A stretch of 41,231 nucleotides of DNA from Deltaproteobacteria bacterium (GTDB taxonomy: Bacteria > Myxococcota > SpSt-1050 > JACRCP01): NCBI GenBank assembly GCA_016218965.1, contig JACRCP010000344.1:1-41231 (forward strand). The letters are read 5' to 3'. Positions 14,181 to 22,231 of the stretch are shown here, one piece after another. Numbering within the stretch: the first letter of the stretch is position 1; each line of letters starts with the position of its first letter. The notes beneath the pieces are model-generated. The model saw nothing but the letters and a program-made list of their open reading frames with translations, did no database searches and was not told the origin of the DNA. A program made the position numbers and the translations under genes.

Positions 14181-17100
14181 TCAGGCGCCGAGCGCCGAGG
14201 CGAGACCCTTCACCCATTGGTGGATCGTCCGGACGAGGTCTTCGGGCGGGATCTCGCCGATGTGGTGGACGAGGCGGCCGTCCTTGACGAACTGCGTCTC
14301 GGCGGCGTGCCTCTCGACCCAGGTGACGAGCCTTGCCGGATCGATGCGGGCGGCCTTCGCGAAACGCAGGACCACGTTTCCCTTCCCGTATTCCAGGGAT
14401 TCCACGTCGAGCTTTCGAAGGTCCGTGGTGAGCGACATCGTGTCGGCGAGGTGCAGGATCTCGGGCGGCGCTGCGCCGAAGCGGTCCTCCATCTCCTCGA
14501 CGATCGCGCCGATCTCGCCGGGGGAACGGGCGTAGACCATCTTCTGGTAGTACTCGAGCCGCAGCGGGACGTCGCCGATGTATTTCTCGGGGATGAACGA
14601 CGGGACGGGCAGCCTCACCTCGGGCTCCACCGTTTCCCCCGCGGGCCGGCCCTTGATCTCGGACACCGCCTCCTCGAGGAGGTCTGCGTAAAGGTCGAAA
14701 CCGACGGCGGCCACATGGCCGTGCTGGTGGGGTCCCAGGAGGTTCCCCGCGCCACGGATCTCCATGTCCTGCATGGCGACGTTGAATCCCGATCCGAGCT
14801 GCTGGAACTCGTACATCGTTTCGAGGCGCCTCTTGGCGTCGGGCCGGAGGTTGCCGAAGCGCGGGACGAAGAGATAGGCAAAGGCCCGTTCGCGCCCGCG
14901 ACCGACGCGCCCCCGAAGCTGGTACAACTGCGAGAGTCCCAGCATGTCGGCCCGGTGGATCAGGATTGTGTTTGCGGTGGGGATGTCGAGCCCCGCGCCG
15001 ATGATGGTCGTGCAGAGCAGGACGTTGATTCGCTGTTCAATGAAATCGACCATCACCTTTTCGAGCTCACGCGGTTCCATGCGGCCGTGGGCCACGCCGA
15101 CCTTTGCCTCGGGCGCCAGCTTCCGAACGAGGTTGAGCATTCCCGGCATCGACATGATCCGGTCGTGAACGAAGAACACCTGTCCGCCGCGCGAGATCTC
15201 GTGCACGATGGCCTCGCGGACCGTCGTCGTGTCGAACTTGGCGACGAACGTCCGCACCGACAGCCGGTCGGGCGGGGGCGTCCCGATGATCGAGAGGTCT
15301 TTCAGGCCCCCGAGAGCCATGTGGAGCGTGCGCGGTATCGGCGTGGCGGTTAGCGTGAGGATGTCGACGCCCGCCGCGGCCTTCTTCAGGCGCTCCTTGT
15401 GCGCCACGCCGAACCGGTGCTCCTCGTCCACCACGATGAGGCCAAGCGACTTGAAGGCGACGTCTTTCTGAAGAAGGCGGTGCGTCCCAATGACCACATC
15501 CACGGTCCCACTTGCCAGCCCTTCCGCGACCTCGCGCTGCGCCGCGGGCCTTGCGAACCGCGAGAGCAGGCCCACCGAGACGGGGAACTTCTCAAACCGC
15601 TTCCGGAACGTGCGGTAGTGCTGCTGGGCCAGCACCGTGGTCGGGACCAGGACCGCCGCCTGTTTCCCGTCCTGGACCGCCTTGAACGCGGCGCGGACGG
15701 CGACCTCTGTCTTGCCATAACCCACGTCGCCGCAGACGAGCCGGTCCATGGGTTCGGGCTTCTGCATGTCGGCGAGCACGTCCTCGACCGCCTTGAGCTG
15801 GTCGGGGGTCTCTTCGAACTCGAAGCTCGCGCAGAACTCGGTGAAAAAATCGTCGGGCGCCGAGAACGCCGTTCCGCCCGAAGTCTTCCGGAGGGCGTGG
15901 AGCCTGAGCATCTCGCTCGCCATGGCGAGCACGGCGTCCTTCACGCGCGCCTTGGTCTTTTCCCAGGCGTTCGTGCCGAGACGGTCGATCCGCGGCGTCA
16001 CGCCCTCGGGGGCGGCGTATCTCGAGACCAGGCCCATCCGCTGGACGGGCAGGTACAGCTTGGACCCTTCGCGGTACTCGATCTGCAGAAAATCGTTCTC
16101 GACGCCCCACAGCGCAAGCCGCGACAATCCCCGGTAGACGCCGATGCCGTGCTGGACGTGCACGATGAAGTCGCCGGTCTTCAGTTCATGGAGCGAGGCG
16201 GCCGCCGCCTTGAGGCTCGCCCTTGGCGACGGCCGGCGCGCGCGCTCGCCGAAGATGTCGTCTTCGGTGATGAAAACGCGTTGCCGTGTCACCAGCCCTG
16301 CCGAGAGCTTGCCGGGGACGAGCAGGACGACCGGCGACTGACGATCGGCGACTGACGACTGGCGACTGACGGCTATCCCGCGTTCGGACAGGAGGAACGA
16401 GAGGCGCTCGGCCTGCTCGCGCGAGGGGAACGCAGCCACCACCTCGCGTCCCGAGACGTGCCATCCGGCGAAGGAATCGAGCAACGGCGACAAGGGGGCA
16501 TCGTCCTTGCGCCCGCGCGCCCGCTCCATCCGGTCGCGCAGGTCACGCGTGTTTCCGAACGCCTCGGACAGGTCAATCGTTTCACCGTTCCCGGACGGAA
16601 GCATCGAAAGGCCCAGCGCGCCCGACCTCGCGATGAGCAACGAGAGGGAGTCTATTCCCGCGAAGTGGCGGTCGACAGGCAGGCACGGTGCGCCCGAAGC
16701 TTCCGCCGTCGCGTGGTCCTGGGCCGCCTCCGAGAGGAATTCGCCCGCGGCCCGGAGGCAGTCTTCGGATTCGATTGCGGCGATGCGGACCCTGGGCGGG
16801 TATGCGTCAAGAAAATCGGTCAAGACCGCCATCCTTGCGTAGAATGCCGGAAGAAGGGCGGGGGGGTACTTGCCCGGTCCGGCCTCCGCAATCTCGTCCT
16901 GGATTTCGGAGAGCCTGCGCGAGGGCGTGTCGATCCGCTCGCCGATGGTCGCGGCTTCGCCAGCCGCGGCCTTTCTCCCCTCGTCGGTTGCGATCAACTC
17001 CGATACCGGTGGGGCATACACATCGGGGGCGTCGCGGAACGTTCGTTGGGATTCGGGTTCGAAATACCGCATGCGGTCCACGAGGTCGCCCAGGAACTCG

Positions 17101-17672
17101 ATGCGGACGGGGTGCGGATACAACGGTGAGAAGACGTCGACGATCCCGCCGCGCGCCGCAAACTGCCCGGGGCCGTCGGCGACCGGGACACGAAGGTACC
17201 CGGCGCCCGAAAGGTTCGCGATGAGCCGTTCGCGGTCCACTTCGACACCGGGCACCACGTAGTCGCCTGCCGAAGCGAGCACGTCCGGCGGCATGACGCG
17301 CTTTGTGACCGCCGGGGCGGCCACCAGCAAAAAACCGAATCGTTCGCCCCGGGAGATCAGATGGAGCGATCCGAGTCTCTCGGCCACGTCGTCGCGGTCG
17401 GGCGAGAGGCCGCCAAAAGGATTGACCTCGTCGGCGGGGTAACGGAGGATCGCCGGCGCGGGATCGGTTTTTTTGAGTTCGAGAAAGAACTTCAGGTCCG
17501 CTGCGAGCGACTCGAGCGTCGCATTGTCGGGCACGATGACGACGAAGGGTTTTTCGGTATCAACCGCCTCCGCAAGCAGATGCGCCGCCGCCTGCGCCGG
17601 GACGCCGCAGAGATGTCCACCGACCTCGTCACCATGCATGATTCGTCGGACCCGCTCGTCCACGCGCGGCAT
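14181..17672 (-). CDS. mfd: Transcription-repair coupling factor Mfd
   Basis: 1163 residues from the ATG at 17672, chosen over one 24 bases upstream because AAGGA lies about 5 bases before it. Mfd releases RNA polymerase stalled at DNA lesions and recruits UvrA. The UvrB-homology region (DEVNPFGGLSPDRDDVAERL near residue 80), the RNA-polymerase-interacting domain (GDFIVHVQHGIGVYRGL), and the RecG-like translocase motifs are all present: CGDVGYGKTEVAVRAAF (Walker A), VDEEHRFGV, LTATPIPRTLHMAL and LRGRVGRGRERA, followed by the C-terminal TRCF domain. Length is close to the 1148 residues of the E. coli protein. An oddity is a 14-bp tandem repeat (16336-16372) that adds a short SRQSSVADRQSPVV segment just before the LVPGKLSAG strand. 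Confidence 0.97.
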   Translation of the reverse strand: MPRVDERVRRIMHGDEVGGHLCGVPAQAAAHLLAEAVDTEKPFVVIVPDNATLESLAADLKFFLELKKTDPAPAILRYPADEVNPFGGLSPDRDDVAERLGSLHLISRGERFGFLLVAAPAVTKRVMPPDVLASAGDYVVPGVEVDRERLIANLSGAGYLRVPVADGPGQFAARGGIVDVFSPLYPHPVRIEFLGDLVDRMRYFEPESQRTFRDAPDVYAPPVSELIATDEGRKAAAGEAATIGERIDTPSRRLSEIQDEIAEAGPGKYPPALLPAFYARMAVLTDFLDAYPPRVRIAAIESEDCLRAAGEFLSEAAQDHATAEASGAPCLPVDRHFAGIDSLSLLIARSGALGLSMLPSGNGETIDLSEAFGNTRDLRDRMERARGRKDDAPLSPLLDSFAGWHVSGREVVAAFPSREQAERLSFLLSERGIAVSRQSSVADRQSPVVLLVPGKLSAGLVTRQRVFITEDDIFGERARRPSPRASLKAAAASLHELKTGDFIVHVQHGIGVYRGLSRLALWGVENDFLQIEYREGSKLYLPVQRMGLVSRYAAPEGVTPRIDRLGTNAWEKTKARVKDAVLAMASEMLRLHALRKTSGGTAFSAPDDFFTEFCASFEFEETPDQLKAVEDVLADMQKPEPMDRLVCGDVGYGKTEVAVRAAFKAVQDGKQAAVLVPTTVLAQQHYRTFRKRFEKFPVSVGLLSRFARPAAQREVAEGLASGTVDVVIGTHRLLQKDVAFKSLGLIVVDEEHRFGVAHKERLKKAAAGVDILTLTATPIPRTLHMALGGLKDLSIIGTPPPDRLSVRTFVAKFDTTTVREAIVHEISRGGQVFFVHDRIMSMPGMLNLVRKLAPEAKVGVAHGRMEPRELEKVMVDFIEQRINVLLCTTIIGAGLDIPTANTILIHRADMLGLSQLYQLRGRVGRGRERAFAYLFVPRFGNLRPDAKRRLETMYEFQQLGSGFNVAMQDMEIRGAGNLLGPHQHGHVAAVGFDLYADLLEEAVSEIKGRPAGETVEPEVRLPVPSFIPEKYIGDVPLRLEYYQKMVYARSPGEIGAIVEEMEDRFGAAPPEILHLADTMSLTTDLRKLDVESLEYGKGNVVLRFAKAARIDPARLVTWVERHAAETQFVKDGRLVHHIGEIPPEDLVRTIHQWVKGLASALGA
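16336..16372 (+). repeat. 14-bp tandem repeat inside mfd
   Basis: GACTGACGATCGGC (16336-16349), GACTGACGACTGGC (16350-16363) and a partial GACTGACGG (16364-16372) follow each other without gaps. The array stays in the mfd frame and lies in a loop ahead of the LSAG strand where family members normally have little sequence. Confidence 0.8.
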
Positions 17673-17735
17673 TCTATCCTTTTCATGGCGTGGCACAACA
17701 GCCGGCGCACGCAGCTTGTTTGGCGCCGTACCGGT

Positions 17736-18578
17736 TCAGCGCCCGGCGCGCCAGCGTTCTTCGAGGACGGGGATGACGGCGGGATCAAGGAGGAACCTCT
17801 CGACCTTGATCGAGATGTCAATGGGGGGGTTGGGGAGGGTGAAACGGGCCTTGATTCTCTCGACCAGCCCTTCCTTTCCCACCGCGAACTCGGCGTCGGA
17901 CATCCGGCGCGCCTCGTCAAAGACCGCGAGGACGCGTTTTGCCTCAGCCTCGTCGTCCATGATGTAACCCTTCGGAACGTGCCGCCTGAGCCTCTCCACG
18001 ACTTCGCGGGCAATCCGGTCTTTCTTTCTCAAGAACGCCTCCGCTGGCATGTTCCGGAGCCTTTCGAGCCTCTCGACGCCGCCTTTCGGGTCATCCGCCT
18101 GACCGATCCTCCCCGCGCCTTCGGGCGGGACAAGGCACGGCTTGTAGTGCTCGATGGCGTAGAGCTGATCTCCGCGGAGCGCCGAAACGACCTCGGATGC
18201 GAGGGCCGAGACGGCCGTGTCGTGCTCGCGCTCGAGCGCGTGGACCCGTTCTGTCCCGCGGTGGACTCGTTTCTTGAGATCGGGAGGGACCTCACGTCCG
18301 CGCATCCTGATATCGCGCAGTTCCCGGAGCATGTCGAGATGCGCCTGCCCCTCGTTCTCGATCGTCGACTCGAACTCCGCTTCGAGCTTCCGGGCCTCGC
18401 GGGCGTTTTTCAGGATCAAGTCGGCCTGGTCCTTTTCGAGTTCGAGCCCGATCACGAGGTTGATGATCCGGATCTCCCGGACGATCTTCGCCCCCTCGCC
18501 GGGCCGCTCGCGGGGGCCTGCGGCCGCTATCCCGGGAATGACGGCAAGGAGGATTCCTATCGCACGATGAGTTTCCAT
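17736..18578 (-). CDS. Periplasmic, largely helical protein of unknown function
   Basis: 280 residues. A signal peptide (METHRAIGILLAVIPGIAAAG) is followed by long charged amphipathic helices (for example LELEKDQADLILKNAREARKLE, about residues 45-66), recalling the Spy/CpxP-type periplasmic helical proteins without a clear motif match. There are no obvious catalytic residues. The start is supported by GGAGGG about 7 bases upstream, and a CTGCACGTGCAG palindrome lies next to that site (18589-18600). It precedes mfd on the same strand by about 60 bp and may be co-transcribed with it, but no functional link is evident. Confidence 0.65.
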   Translation of the reverse strand: METHRAIGILLAVIPGIAAAGPRERPGEGAKIVREIRIINLVIGLELEKDQADLILKNAREARKLEAEFESTIENEGQAHLDMLRELRDIRMRGREVPPDLKKRVHRGTERVHALEREHDTAVSALASEVVSALRGDQLYAIEHYKPCLVPPEGAGRIGQADDPKGGVERLERLRNMPAEAFLRKKDRIAREVVERLRRHVPKGYIMDDEAEAKRVLAVFDEARRMSDAEFAVGKEGLVERIKARFTLPNPPIDISIKVERFLLDPAVIPVLEERWRAGR

Positions 18579-18588
18579 GAAATCCCTC

Positions 18589-18600
18589 CTGCACGTGCAG
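18589..18600. promoter_or_regulatory. 12-bp palindrome beside a ribosome-binding site
   Basis: CTGCACGTGCAG is a perfect palindrome about 10 bases upstream of the ATG at 18578 and touching its Shine-Dalgarno sequence. It could be an operator or mRNA hairpin, but palindromes this short are expected by chance in high-GC DNA. Confidence 0.3.
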
Positions 18601-18638
18601 ACGCCGCACCGGAGCCGAAGGTTAATATCTGAAGACCA

Positions 18639-19691
18639 TCACTGCGGCGCGATCACAAGCCAAACCCCCATACCGATGTGATCGGAAGGCCAGAGGACGC
18701 CGCCGTCGAGGTTGACCGGCTCGGCGAATACAAGACCGCACCCGGCGGGGTCGAGCGCCGCGCCTCGGAGGAAGACGTAGTCGAGGCGCTTGGAAGTCCT
18801 GTTGCCCGGCTCCCGAAGCGGAATCGTCGAGTTCGTGCAGCCCGAGTTGTTGGCGGGAGTGCAGATCAGGCCGGCCATTGCGCCGGCCTCGGAAAATTCT
18901 GCCGCGCGGAGAACATCGTACAACGGCGCCGAATCGGGCGAGTTGAGATCGCCGCCGAGGACGGCGATGCCGCCGGGCACGGAGGTCGCGTCGATGAACG
19001 CGAGCACGTCGTTCATCTCCGTCGCGGCGGCGGTGGGATCATCCGGCCCTTGGAGGTGGGCGTTGAAGAAGTCGACATCGCGGCCGCCGGCCGTGATTCT
19101 CGCGTGCAGGACCGACCGAGGGCTCATCTCCTCGACCTCGACGACGGAGTAGTTGGCGTACGAGACGATTGGAAGCCTCGTCATGGTGATTTGTCCGAAC
19201 GCCGACCCGGAGTTCTTCGTCGGTGGCTGGCCGTTGATGGGGCCGAAGATCACGGTGTAACGGTCACCGGCGCCACTGTTCATCGCGGCGCGAAGCGTCT
19301 TGATGACGTCAGGGTACCCGTCCCCGCCGCCCGCGAAGACCTCCTGGAGCATCACGACGTCGGGCCGCCGCCGCGCAAGCTCCGCCGCGATGATCGGGAG
19401 CCGATCGCCAAACCCGTCGTACTCGCCCGCCGGAGGGTCCTCGTTCCCGAGACCGTGGAGGATGTTGTAAGTGACGACGGAAACGCCCGGCGTCCCCGCG
19501 TCAGCCCCCGCGTCCCCGCCCCCACCCGCGTCCGCCCCGCCGCCGTCAACGATGCGTCCCGCGCCCCCCCCCGCCCCGCCACCGTCCCCGCCGCCGCTGT
19601 CCGCGGAGCCGCAGGCAAGCGCGAGCGCCGCGAACGCGAGCGTTCCCGGAAGAGGGACTCGTCGGCGCGTGACACCCGCATAATGCGTCAC
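18639..19691 (-). CDS. Endonuclease/exonuclease/phosphatase-family lipoprotein
   Basis: 350 residues from a GTG. A signal peptide with lipobox ALALAC puts a lipidated Cys at residue 27, followed by a Gly/Asp/Ala-rich linker (about 28-70). The EEP fold then shows its catalytic landmarks: TYNILHG, VVMLQEV (catalytic Glu), FNAHL, LGGDLNS (Asp-Asn pair), RLDYVFLRG and a final SDHIGMG (Asp-His). The enzyme would hydrolyse phosphodiesters (DNase, phospholipase or inositol phosphatase type) at the cell surface or in the periplasm; the substrate cannot be told. The GTG overlaps the stop of the upstream DUF5678 gene by 4 bases, so the two are coupled. Confidence 0.85.
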   Translation of the reverse strand: MTHYAGVTRRRVPLPGTLAFAALALACGSADSGGGDGGGAGGGAGRIVDGGGADAGGGGDAGADAGTPGVSVVTYNILHGLGNEDPPAGEYDGFGDRLPIIAAELARRRPDVVMLQEVFAGGGDGYPDVIKTLRAAMNSGAGDRYTVIFGPINGQPPTKNSGSAFGQITMTRLPIVSYANYSVVEVEEMSPRSVLHARITAGGRDVDFFNAHLQGPDDPTAAATEMNDVLAFIDATSVPGGIAVLGGDLNSPDSAPLYDVLRAAEFSEAGAMAGLICTPANNSGCTNSTIPLREPGNRTSKRLDYVFLRGAALDPAGCGLVFAEPVNLDGGVLWPSDHIGMGVWLVIAPQ

Positions 19692-19945
19692 GCGAACTCC
19701 GCGTAGAAACGGGTCGTGGCCTCCACCAGCGACACTGCGGGCATTGTGTTTGGGTACCTGTCTTCCACCTGGTCCATCACCTCGCCCAAGTCGTCGCCGG
19801 CAGCCACCACATGTTCGTCAAGAACAGCCACCCACTTGTCGGGGTATTTGGCCACCAGTTCCGCCAAGTGGAGCGACAGCCACTCCGAGTCTCGAACATA
19901 CTCCGGCGGCAACGGTCCCGGTCTGTCAAAGGTGCGGAGTCCCAT
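19688..19945 (-). CDS. DUF5678-like small protein
   Basis: 85 residues. The central KYPDKWVAVLDEHVVAAGDDL with a following EVMDQVEDRYP matches the DUF5678 pattern, a short alpha/beta domain in which a WV-V strand is followed by a VVA-G strand and a helix. Function is unknown; related proteins occur beside many unrelated genes. Its start has a near-perfect Shine-Dalgarno sequence (GGAGGTGA, about 4 bases before the ATG). Its stop overlaps the start of the EEP lipoprotein gene by 4 bp. Confidence 0.75.
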   Translation of the reverse strand: MGLRTFDRPGPLPPEYVRDSEWLSLHLAELVAKYPDKWVAVLDEHVVAAGDDLGEVMDQVEDRYPNTMPAVSLVEATTRFYAEFA

Positions 19946-20049
19946 GCGATCACCTCCGTTCCAGTTCCATTGAACCTAAGCCGCCGGTCCCCGTCAAGAA
20001 GCCACGGAAACAGAAGCCCGGGAAACCCGAGAACATTTGCATCGGCTGA

Positions 20050-21942
20050 CTACTCACAACCCTCGTTGGGTTCGTGACGTCGCTTCGTCCCGGCGAACTC
20101 GGCCAAACGATCGACCGCCATCTTCACTTCCGTTGCAATCGCACGTTGGGCGAGGCACTTTTCTTCGGCCGCCGATTGCTTCTCGCACTCCGCCAGGTCC
20201 GATTCAGCAACGCGTGCCAGTTTTTCGAGATCGCCCTTCGCAACCGGCGAGGCAAGCCCTCCCAGCACCCAGACCGCCGCGGTGCGGACGTTGATGTCTT
20301 CGTCTTTCAATTGTTTGAGGACGGTCTTGGCCAACGTGTCCGCCTCGTCCGCTTTGAACTTCGTTTCACATGATCGCCCCAAGGCGCGGATCTGTCGCGT
20401 GTATGGCCCGCCGCAACCGAACAACTCCCCACTTTCCAACGGCCGTGATCTGCTCTTTTTGCACGGGTCTTTGTCCGGCCTCCGCGTCAGGACACCCATA
20501 CCGACCAGAAGGACCACCTTGTTTTTCGCGGTCGCCTCGCCGATCTTTTTCAAAACAATCGGAAGAGAAGCCCTTTGTTCCACGTCGATCAATCCCGGGA
20601 TCGCGTACACGCGCCTCGCCCAATCCTCCGGTCCAACCCGCCTGAGACGCTCAATCGCCTTCTCACGGAGGGATCCCGGACCTCTGGAAATGGCGCGCGC
20701 GATCTCGTCTGATCCGGCGTCACGGTTCATGGTGACGATGGCGCCCCTGTAGAGCCGCGGGAGATCGTACCCGGCATCGGTCAATCGCTTCGTGCCGTAC
20801 GCGCTCCGATCGATCTCAAGAAGTCTCTCTGCAACGACCCCGCCGCAGTTGCCCGAACGCTCTTCGGTTCTGATGACCCCTTCGACTTGCACGCGAAAAT
20901 CACGATGGTCCCGCAGAATCGGTGGCACTTGCCCATTCGGCAGTTTCCTGTACGTTGTTGCGGCGTCGCCGAAATCCCCCGCCATCTCGTGCAATAGCGC
21001 AAGTTCGTGCAGGAACGCCATCCGGCCGGAAAACGAAGAAGGACCGACCCGTGCGTTCGCGCCAATGACGCCGCTCGGATATCCCAACGCCTGCGCATAT
21101 TCTTTTCCGAGTCGAATGCTTTGGGCGAGGTCCCCTTGCCTCTGCGAAGCCTGAAATCGTTTAAGCAAAGGATCGAGCACCACATCCTCTTTGTCCTGCT
21201 CTTCCATCGAAATGTGTACGACCTCAACTGAACCCGGCTCCTTTGCGGCTCCCCGGATCGCCGCGTAGAAATATGCGAGGTCAGAAAGTTCAACCGACGA
21301 CGGAGTCTCGGCGGTGAGCGTCCCGTTTCGGACACGGAGGGCAAAAAAATTCGAGAGAGCCATCTTTTCCTCCTCGATCTGCGCGTTCGAGGGAGGAGCA
21401 CATTCGGCCAGGTTGGACTGCATCGTGCGCGTGAGGATATCCGTTGCGACCTGCCCGGCGAGGCTCGAATCCGCCATGAACCACCAAATCTTCGGGAAGG
21501 CCTTCGGAGTTCCGTGGCGCGCGAGGAGCGCATAGAGGATCTTCGCCACCGCGCCCATGTCGCGGCAGGAAGAGGTCGGGGCGATGCAATCGGAATGATA
21601 GTGTTCCAGTAGTTGGAGGATCTTGTCCTCGTCGAACCCTTTCTCCAGCGATTTCTGGACGGCCTTGGTGTTGGTCGGCAGACCGTCCTTGCTGTCGTAT
21701 TGGAAACAGCCCTTGCCCTTGGCCTCCGGATTTCTCAAACACTCCTCATCGGTCTGGACAAGCACGTCCATCTCGCTCCGAATCCCGACCTCCGCAAGTT
21801 GTTTTTGTGCCCCGCGGAGGGCTTTCTCGCCCTCACCCGCCTCGCCCGGGGAGGCCACCAAGAGGAGAAGCAGAGCCGCGGTAATGGGAACTGCCTGCGT
21901 TCGCCATGATGCGGCGCGAATCGAACGGCTGCCGCGGGACAA
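20050..21942 (-). CDS. Large exported protein of unknown function with a helical-repeat (HEAT-like) end
   Basis: About 630 residues if translation begins at the TTG at 21942, which gives an Arg-rich n-region and a good signal peptide (PITAALLLLLVASPGEAGE). The frame stays open upstream to 22134 but runs through a palindromic repeat and has no ATG, so a GTG at 21996 is the main alternative. The body is charged and helical; an internal AQALGYPSGVIG and ALLHEMAGDFGDAATTYRKLPNG look TPR-like, and the end (INVRTAAVWVLGGLASP...LARVAESDL) looks like HEAT repeats. Nine or more cysteines suggest an oxidising compartment. No named family is recognised. Confidence 0.6.
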   Translation of the reverse strand: MSRGSRSIRAASWRTQAVPITAALLLLLVASPGEAGEGEKALRGAQKQLAEVGIRSEMDVLVQTDEECLRNPEAKGKGCFQYDSKDGLPTNTKAVQKSLEKGFDEDKILQLLEHYHSDCIAPTSSCRDMGAVAKILYALLARHGTPKAFPKIWWFMADSSLAGQVATDILTRTMQSNLAECAPPSNAQIEEEKMALSNFFALRVRNGTLTAETPSSVELSDLAYFYAAIRGAAKEPGSVEVVHISMEEQDKEDVVLDPLLKRFQASQRQGDLAQSIRLGKEYAQALGYPSGVIGANARVGPSSFSGRMAFLHELALLHEMAGDFGDAATTYRKLPNGQVPPILRDHRDFRVQVEGVIRTEERSGNCGGVVAERLLEIDRSAYGTKRLTDAGYDLPRLYRGAIVTMNRDAGSDEIARAISRGPGSLREKAIERLRRVGPEDWARRVYAIPGLIDVEQRASLPIVLKKIGEATAKNKVVLLVGMGVLTRRPDKDPCKKSRSRPLESGELFGCGGPYTRQIRALGRSCETKFKADEADTLAKTVLKQLKDEDINVRTAAVWVLGGLASPVAKGDLEKLARVAESDLAECEKQSAAEEKCLAQRAIATEVKMAVDRLAEFAGTKRRHEPNEGCE

Positions 21943-21952
21943 ACGGGTCTGT

Positions 21953-22045
21953 GCCGCCCCTCCGGGGCTTGCGGGCGGGGGGGTGTTCTGATCCACGGGC
22001 TCACGCCCGTGGCTACCCTGTGTCACGCCCCTCGCCGGGGCGTTA
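21953..22045. repeat. Palindromic dispersed-repeat-like element at the 5' end of an exported-protein gene
   Basis: GCCCCTCCGGGGC (21956-21968) and a second GCCCCTCGCCGGGGC (22026-22040) flank a perfect stem CCACGGGC-tcac-GCCCGTGG (21994-22013). Similar GCCCCTCCGGGGC/ACGGGCNNNNGCCCGT units are common as dispersed intergenic repeats in several high-GC phyla. It lies in the open frame ahead of the likely start of the gene at 20050-21942 and probably belongs to its leader. Confidence 0.6.
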
Positions 22046-22131
22046 CTCGAAACGGATTCCGAATCTCGTTTTGAGGTGAATGTCACAAGAACGCCCGCTC
22101 CAAGCCTCTTTGCAAATTTGCACTGCGACCG

Positions 22132-22203
22132 CAATTTATCCTGTTTAATTTCCCTCGGCCAGCAATTTATCCTGATAAATTCCCCTCAAACTGCAAATTA
22201 TCC
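22132..22203. repeat. AT-rich tandem repeat with exact 31-bp period and an operator-like dyad
   Basis: Units begin CAATTTATCCTG at 22132 and 22163 and CAAATTATCC at 22194, each 31 bp apart. The second unit contains the perfect dyad AATTTATC-CT-GATAAATT (22164-22181). A further palindrome TGCAAATTTGCA lies just upstream (22111-22122). The block is strongly AT-rich in a high-GC region and falls between two minus-strand genes, where the promoter of the downstream gene is expected. Confidence 0.65.
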
Positions 22204-22231
22204 GTCCACAAAACAGCCGCTGGTGGTCGAT

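Noticed and set aside
22111..22203. CRISPR array
   Set aside because: Only three degenerate units with a 31-bp total period and no spacers of constant length or cas genes.
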